A DNA stretch of 64,000 nt from Brevibacillus panacihumi. GTDB lineage: Bacteria; Bacillota; Bacilli; Brevibacillales; Brevibacillaceae. Shown in pieces: positions 59,345 to 64,000 of the stretch. Every line of letters begins with the position of its first letter. Within the stretch, counting starts at the first letter, position 1. The notes beneath the pieces are model-generated. The model did not search any database. It saw only the letters and a program-made list of their open reading frames with translations, and was not told where the DNA came from. The translations under genes and the position numbers were made by a program. Location: contig NZ_RHHT01000003.1 in assembly GCF_003710985.1 (NCBI RefSeq), positions 62,001-126,000 of the forward strand. The letters are read 5' to 3'.

Positions 59345-60862
59345 GTGAGTGTCAAAGAAAGCAGAGTCAATTTCGTCGTAGCGGGACTTTTACTGGGCCT
59401 GCTGATGGCATCGATGGACAATACCATCGTCGCGACGGCGATGGGAACCATTGTGGGGGAAATGGGCGGTATGGACAAATTCGTCTGGGTAACCTCCGCC
59501 TATATGGTCACCACAATGGCAGGCATGCCGATCTTTGGAAAGCTGTCGGACATGTACGGACGCAAGCGATTTTACATATTCGGACTCGTCGTATTTCTGC
59601 TTGGCTCAATCCTTTGCGGTACTGCGAACAGCATTGTGCAGTTGAGCATCTACCGCGCGATTCAGGGAATTGGCGGCGGGGCGCTGATGCCGATTGCCTT
59701 TACGATTATTTTTGATTTGTTCCCTCCGGAGAAACGTGGGAAGATGACGGGATTGTTCGGGGCGGTCTTTGGCACATCAAGCGTCTTCGGACCGCTTTTG
59801 GGCGCATACATTACCGAATACATCAGTTGGCAGTGGATCTTTTACATCAATGTGCCGATCGGGATTTTGTCGCTGTGGTTTATCGTGTTCAACTACCGGG
59901 AATCTCTGCAGCACCGGAAGCAAAGCATCGACTGGTGGGGGGCGATCACGCTGGTTGGAGCGGTTGTCAGCCTGATGTTTGCGCTGGAGCTGGGCGGAAA
60001 CCAATACGCCTGGGGATCCGTGCAAATCCTGAGTCTGCTGATTGCCTTCGCTGTGCTGTTTATTGTGTTTTTGCTGGTGGAGCGAAAGGCGGCAGAGCCG
60101 ATCATTTCGTTCGCCATGTTCCGCAAAAGGCTGTTTGCCGCCTCCAATGCGGTGGCTCTCATGTATGGCGCATCTTTTATCATCGCGACAGTCTACCTGC
60201 CGATTTTTATCCAGGGCGTATTCGGCGGCTCTGCGACGAATAGCGGCCTGATTCTCATGCCGATGATGCTGGGCTCCGTCTTTGGCAGCCAGATCGGCGG
60301 ATTGTTGACGACACGTACGAGCTTTCGCAATATCATGCTGCTCTCTGCTGTCTTTTTCATCCCGGGCGTCTATCTGCTGGGGACGATTTCGACGGAGGTT
60401 CCGCGTTGGCTTTTGACGACGTATATGATCATTACCGGGTTCGGAGTCGGGTTTTCCTTCTCGGTCCTGGGAATGTCCGTTATTCATGGGTTTGACATGC
60501 GGCAGCGCGGTTCCGCCAGCTCGACTGGCTCTTTCTTCCGTTCGCTGGGCATGACGCTGGGGATTACGGTATTCGGCATTCTGCAGCGCAATTTGTTTGA
60601 GGGCGGCATGACCTCATCATTTGCAGGGCAAAAGAGCATGGCAGGGTTGGTCAGCGATCCGCGTGCCATCCTGTCACCGGAATTGCGGGCCTCTATACCG
60701 GAGCCTGTTCTGGAGCAGATCACGACGATCCTTGCGAACTCTATCGCCCAGACATTCCAGTGGGCCTTGGTTCCTGCAGGCCTCGCGCTATTGTTTATCT
60801 GTTTGATGGGCAAGGAACGAGTGCAGATCAAGCGTCCCGATCCTGAAGGCACCAAGGCGTAA
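59345..60862 (+). CDS. DHA2-type (14-span) MFS multidrug exporter
   Basis: Protein of 505 residues resembling EmrB/QacA-type exporters, with about 14 membrane helices. The first helix has LMASMDNTIVATA (motif D1), KLSDMYGRKRFY is motif A, and GGALMPIAF and FGPLLGAYI are motif C-type segments. GTG 59345 follows GGGGAGGAAATGAC. Proton-driven drug or metabolite export is expected; no regulator gene is adjacent, but a leader hairpin is present. Confidence 0.88.
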   Translation: MSVKESRVNFVVAGLLLGLLMASMDNTIVATAMGTIVGEMGGMDKFVWVTSAYMVTTMAGMPIFGKLSDMYGRKRFYIFGLVVFLLGSILCGTANSIVQLSIYRAIQGIGGGALMPIAFTIIFDLFPPEKRGKMTGLFGAVFGTSSVFGPLLGAYITEYISWQWIFYINVPIGILSLWFIVFNYRESLQHRKQSIDWWGAITLVGAVVSLMFALELGGNQYAWGSVQILSLLIAFAVLFIVFLLVERKAAEPIISFAMFRKRLFAASNAVALMYGASFIIATVYLPIFIQGVFGGSATNSGLILMPMMLGSVFGSQIGGLLTTRTSFRNIMLLSAVFFIPGVYLLGTISTEVPRWLLTTYMIITGFGVGFSFSVLGMSVIHGFDMRQRGSASSTGSFFRSLGMTLGITVFGILQRNLFEGGMTSSFAGQKSMAGLVSDPRAILSPELRASIPEPVLEQITTILANSIAQTFQWALVPAGLALLFICLMGKERVQIKRPDPEGTKA

Positions 60863-60988
60863 TGAAGATCGCTTTCTCGTAGAGCAGTGGAATATGAACG
60901 TATTATGAACATTGAGGGTTTTTCCTTCTTTTGATAGTTTTTCATCTTATAATATTGGAAAATGGACTTGCAAGGAGGAGCCCCTCTC

Positions 60989-61279
60989 ATGTTGAAAACT
61001 GCTCTCGGGCGATTTCGCGCCGTTGGCTTGCTTGAGGGAATCTCGTATCTGGTGTTGCTCGGGATTGCCATGCCGCTTAAATATTACTTTGATGTGCCGG
61101 AAGCTGTGAAAATCGCCGGTTCACTCCACGGCTTGCTTTTTGTCCTGTATGTCCTGGCTTTGGCTCAGGTGCATTTCAAGAACAAGTGGTCTTTTCTTTT
61201 TTCGATAGGAGCATTTATTGCTTCGTTGATTCCTTTCGGCAATTTCGTGCTTGAGGCGAAGTTGCGCAAGATGGCATAG
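60989..61279 (+). CDS. DUF3817-family membrane protein
   Basis: Protein of 96 residues with three membrane helices. The start FRAVGLLEGISYLVLLGIAMPLKY and the later GSLHGLLFVLYV are the DUF3817 signature. Function unknown. ATG 60989 follows AAGGAGGAG. Confidence 0.87.
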   Translation: MLKTALGRFRAVGLLEGISYLVLLGIAMPLKYYFDVPEAVKIAGSLHGLLFVLYVLALAQVHFKNKWSFLFSIGAFIASLIPFGNFVLEAKLRKMA

Positions 61280-61374
61280 TGTAAAAATCAGGCAACGAGA
61301 CGGGGATTTCACCCGTCTTTTTCTATGGTATGGTTGGGTGGGGGAGCCAAGTCGGATCAGAAGGAGAATGGACA

Positions 61375-61893
61375 GTGGGAATGGAGTTCGTGCTGATCAT
61401 CATCGGCATCAACATTTTGTATGTATCGTTTTTTACGCTGCGGATGCTGATGGTGATCAAAGGCTACCGCGTCATGGCATCCTTGTTGGCAATGGTGGAA
61501 GTATTCGTCTATTTGAAAGGGCTGGGTATGGTCCTGAACAATCTGGACAATCCGATCAATCTGGCGGCGTACTGCATCGGTTGGGGGATGGGCGTCTTCA
61601 TCGGCAGCAAGATCGAGGAAAAACTGGCGCTGGGGTATGTGACGGTGCAGGTGGTGGTCGATTCGCTGGAGATGGATCTGACAGCAAAGCTGCGTGAGCA
61701 TGGGTATGGTGTGACCTCCTGGGTAGCGGAGGGAAGGGATGGCCCGCGTCTCATGATGCAGGTGTTGGCGAAGAGAAGCAATGAGCAGAAGCTGTGGAAG
61801 CTGATCGCAAGCCTCTCCCCAAAGGCTTTTATCGTATCGTTCGAGCCAAAGCATCTCAAAGGCGGATTCTGGGTAAATCGCCTGCGCGGGTAA
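61375..61893 (+). CDS. UPF0316/DUF2179-family membrane protein
   Basis: Protein of 172 residues. Three membrane helices (about 3-23, 33-55, 62-80) are followed by a cytoplasmic DUF2179 domain (VQVVVDSLEMDLTAKLREHGYGVT, then RPRL-like GPRLMMQV). The family is widespread in Firmicutes and has no proven role. GTG 61375 is well spaced from AAGGAG; ATG 61381 is an alternative. Confidence 0.85.
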   Translation: MGMEFVLIIIGINILYVSFFTLRMLMVIKGYRVMASLLAMVEVFVYLKGLGMVLNNLDNPINLAAYCIGWGMGVFIGSKIEEKLALGYVTVQVVVDSLEMDLTAKLREHGYGVTSWVAEGRDGPRLMMQVLAKRSNEQKLWKLIASLSPKAFIVSFEPKHLKGGFWVNRLRG

Positions 61894-61900
61894 AAATACT

Positions 61901-61939
61901 GCAGCCGCTCCAATCCCTTAAGCGGGGAGGAGCGGCTGC
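61901..61939. terminator. Terminator between the DUF2179 gene and the nosF-like gene
   Basis: GCAGCCGCTCC and GGAGCGGCTGC form a perfect 11-bp stem around a 17-base loop, followed by TTTTTT. It lies between convergent genes. Confidence 0.85.
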
Positions 61940-61948
61940 TTTTTTGGA

Positions 61949-62770
61949 TTAATCATCGGAGCGTCCCTTGATCTTGACGGCCACCTTCCCCGGCTTATCC
62001 GAGAGCGGGGAAGACGAGGGGCTGCCTGGATCCGGTGTCGCAACGGGCCGGGTAGGACGTGAAGACAGCTCCGAGAATGCGCCATGCAATCCCAAAGCTC
62101 CATAACGTGTGCGAAATTCCTCGATGGTGCCGGACTCGACAATCTGTCCGTTCATCAGGAAGATGGCCCGATCTGCGGCTGCATCGGCTACCTGCAGCTG
62201 GTGCGTGGTAAAAATGACGGACTGCCCGGCAGCCTTCAAGCCTTTGACCAGATCGACGAAGGCGTCCATCCAGTACGGGTCGAGTCCATTGGTCGGTTCG
62301 TCCAGGACGACGAGGGACGGATGGGCGATGATGGCTTGGGCGAACAACAGGCGTTGCTGCATTCCTTTGGAAAACTGCGTCACTCTTTTGTCTCTCGCAT
62401 CATACAATCCGACCGCATGCAAGGCATCGTCCACCTTTGCTTTCGGCACACCCCGCAAGGACGCATAGAAGGAAAGAGTCTCACGCGCCGTCAATCCGGC
62501 GGCAAACTGGAAGTGGTCCGGCATGTAGCCGATTTGCTCCAGGTATTCGACGCGCTGTTCCTTCCAATTTAGCCCATTCAGCTCGATGCTGCCTGCACTC
62601 GGCTGCAAAATCCCCACGATCATCCGCAGAATTGTGCTTTTTCCCGCTCCGTTTCCTCCACACAGAGCCACCACTTCCCCAGGTTCGATGGACAGGTCGA
62701 AGGGATGGACGATCTGTTTCTTGTCGATCTTTTTTTCTGCTCGCGTCATGCGCAATCCCATCTTACTCAT
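61949..62770 (-). CDS. ABC transporter ATP-binding protein (NosF-like)
   Basis: ATPase of 273 residues with Walker A GGNGAGKST, Q-loop region (QIGYMPDHF), signature FSKGMQQR, Walker B LVVLDEPTNGLDP and the H-loop TTHQ. A C-terminal tail of about 45 residues is rich in Pro and Ser and then basic. It pairs with the permease just upstream, overlapping it by 8 bases. With the NosL-type gene before that, the set resembles nosLYF, used for copper delivery to nitrous oxide reductase and, in other genomes, to other copper proteins. GGGGGAGAAGGC precedes ATG 62770. Confidence 0.85.
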   Translation of the reverse strand: MSKMGLRMTRAEKKIDKKQIVHPFDLSIEPGEVVALCGGNGAGKSTILRMIVGILQPSAGSIELNGLNWKEQRVEYLEQIGYMPDHFQFAAGLTARETLSFYASLRGVPKAKVDDALHAVGLYDARDKRVTQFSKGMQQRLLFAQAIIAHPSLVVLDEPTNGLDPYWMDAFVDLVKGLKAAGQSVIFTTHQLQVADAAADRAIFLMNGQIVESGTIEEFRTRYGALGLHGAFSELSSRPTRPVATPDPGSPSSSPLSDKPGKVAVKIKGRSDD

Positions 62771-63581
62771 GCCTTCTCCCCCTTTCCCACACAAAGGCAG
62801 CCAGCAAGAGCATCAGGCTGATCCAGATAAAGCACAAGGTGATGAAACCAACGACACCGAATGGGGAGTCAAACCAATTGACCCACTTGTAGTATTCCGG
62901 GCCGAAAATCGAGCCCCCGCCAAGCGAAATCACGGAGAAGAGACGCACCAGCTCGGCGGGATTCAGAATCGTGGCGACCTGGAGGACGGGCTTGATCCAC
63001 GTGTAGGGGACGAAGCTGAGTGCCGAGATCAGCAGCGTGGGCCATGCGAGAATCAGGAAAAACCAGACACTGACGCCCCAGGTGAGAGCTTGCCAGCGAT
63101 TTTTGCTCAACGCTCCGATCAGCATGGCGATCCCGAGAAACATCAGGATGAGGCAGATGGAAAAGCTCAAGAGAAAAAGGAGCGTAGAAAAGGAAAACCC
63201 TGCTCCGAGCAAAGCGCCGATGACGCCGGAGAGCCCGTACCCAAAACAGACGATAGCGATCAGCACCAGGGCTTGACCGAAGTACTTCCCAAGTAAAAAG
63301 GATGACGTCGTCAACGCGTAGGTGGAAAGCAATTGCCAGCTGCCTTCCTCCTTTTCTGCTGTCAGGGAAAAGGAAGAGAGCAGGATCGTCATCAGCGGCA
63401 GGAGGTAGAGGACCAAAGTCAGCATGGTTCCAGTCGTGTAGGTATACCCTTCCAGATACGAGCGGGATTGGATCACCATCAAGGCGAGAGTAAAGAGGGT
63501 AAACAGGGCCAAAAAAGAGTAGGACCAGGGATTGCGAAAGCCCATTTTCAACTCCCGTCTGGCGATGTGATACATGTGCAC
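62763..63581 (-). CDS. ABC-2 type permease (NosY-like)
   Basis: Membrane protein of about 270 residues with six helices. The start HIARRELKMGFRNPWSY and FSLTAEKEEGSWQLLSTYA in the first cytoplasmic loop are typical of NosY-like permeases. It forms the membrane part for the adjacent ATPase, whose gene it overlaps by 8 bases. GTG 63581 has AAGGAAG 9 bases upstream; ATG 63575 is the other choice. Confidence 0.82.
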   Translation of the reverse strand: MHMYHIARRELKMGFRNPWSYSFLALFTLFTLALMVIQSRSYLEGYTYTTGTMLTLVLYLLPLMTILLSSFSLTAEKEEGSWQLLSTYALTTSSFLLGKYFGQALVLIAIVCFGYGLSGVIGALLGAGFSFSTLLFLLSFSICLILMFLGIAMLIGALSKNRWQALTWGVSVWFFLILAWPTLLISALSFVPYTWIKPVLQVATILNPAELVRLFSVISLGGGSIFGPEYYKWVNWFDSPFGVVGFITLCFIWISLMLLLAAFVWERGRRHE

Positions 63582-63600
63582 GTTTGCCCACTTCCTTAAG

Positions 63601-64000
63601 TTAGTGTTTTGTATGCTGGCTGTCCGTGCCGCCGTGCGTGGAAGAACTAGATCCGCCATCGTGACTGCCTTGGCTGTCGTGGCCGGCTTGATCGTGGCTC
63701 ATGCTGCGCTCCCAACTGTGCTTGGCCAGATCGTCATATTTCATCAGGGTGCCTGTTCCTCGATCCTGGATAAACTTCTCAGCGGCAGGGGCTTCCTTGA
63801 AGGAGTAGATCCCGTAGCCCATAGGCGTCGTCAGAGTGGAATCATAGACGAAGGCTCCTTGCTCAGCATTGAACCATTCTTCTGTATTGTAGTCGCGCAC
63901 AAATTGGACGTTGATGTTCTCGACACCGTTTTGGGTGACCCATTCGTTCATGCAGCCGATATCGTCGAATTTGAGCGTGCGTCCATCTTTTAACAAAATT
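63601..64000 (-). CDS. NosL-type copper chaperone (5' end outside the window)
   Basis: C-terminal 130 or so residues of a NosL-family protein. The visible part begins ILLKDGRTLKFDDIGCMNEW, has FVRDYNTEEWFNAEQGAF, and GYGIYSFKEAPAAEKF, and ends in a His-, Ser- and Gly-rich tail (SHDQAGHDSQGSHDGG...). NosL proteins bind Cu(I) and hand it to periplasmic or surface copper enzymes. The frame is still open at the window edge. It is the first visible gene of the nosL-nosY-nosF-like operon, 20 bases before the permease start. Confidence 0.82.
   Translation of the reverse strand, partial: ILLKDGRTLKFDDIGCMNEWVTQNGVENINVQFVRDYNTEEWFNAEQGAFVYDSTLTTPMGYGIYSFKEAPAAEKFIQDRGTGTLMKYDDLAKHSWERSMSHDQAGHDSQGSHDGGSSSSTHGGTDSQHTKH

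Noticed and set aside
1-64000. CRISPR arrays, insertion sequences, prophage or integrase genes, tRNA and rRNA
   Set aside because: I saw no regularly spaced repeats, transposase or integrase motifs, tRNA cloverleaf with T-loop sequence, or rRNA sequence.

Overview
The window looks like a chromosomal stretch of a Gram-positive, spore-forming Firmicute of the Brevibacillus/Paenibacillaceae type. Support comes from strong AGGAGG-type ribosome binding sites, frequent GTG and TTG starts, a SpoVR gene, a Rok-like repressor, HelD, a four-gene aa3 quinol oxidase operon, a lysine riboswitch before a LysP-type permease, and many intrinsic terminators. This is inference from gene content; no rRNA or other taxonomic marker is present. 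I see no phage, transposase, integrase, CRISPR array, tRNA or rRNA. Nothing breaks the core-like layout except a small AT-rich island near 5.0-6.1 kb.

Layout. 0-2.7 kb: an ECF sigma factor with its membrane anti-sigma factor, a stand-alone EF-Tu domain-III-like protein and a DinB protein. 2.7-6.1 kb: an amidoligase, a PrmC-related methyltransferase without a normal start, and the AT-rich island with a 32-residue membrane peptide and a secreted protein of unknown function. 6.4-8.2 kb: lysine permease under an L box. 8.2-13.5 kb: VOC, DinB, CGNR regulator, IMPase/TrmB pair, hydrolase, Rok-like protein and Dps. 13.5-22.1 kb: a formate/molybdenum cluster (mobA, fdhD, OFA transporter, DUF2294, FdhF/YdeP-type oxidoreductase, moeA, mobB). 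The transporter and the oxidoreductase each follow a leader with shared sequence blocks and a terminator. 22-33 kb: MBL hydrolase, PepF, flavoprotein, regulator with MFS exporter, an XRE-kinase fusion and HelD. 33-42.9 kb: DUF6143, arylamine N-acetyltransferase, DUF423, MerR/MFS pair, SDR with acyl-CoA ligase and a TatA-like microprotein, DUF3889, formamidase and SpoVR.

42.9-50.2 kb holds the most unusual locus. Three tandem paralogues of a membrane-anchored DJ-1/PfpI-like protein are divergent from a His-rich exported protein and an HssRS-like two-component system, with an 18-bp inverted repeat in the shared promoter region. 50.2-58.2 kb: 3-hydroxyacyl-CoA dehydrogenase, TerC, truncated haemoglobin, VanW and qoxABCD. 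58.2-64 kb: small membrane proteins, a FAD-only oxidoreductase, a DHA2 exporter, DUF3817, DUF2179, and a nosL-nosY-nosF-like operon running off the right edge.

Best candidates for something undescribed: (1) the pair of leader RNAs at 15.73-15.91 and 17.67-17.81 kb, which would co-regulate formate transport and oxidation; (2) the DJ-1 triplet plus two-component system; (3) the small unannotated membrane peptides at 5.1 and 39.8 kb.
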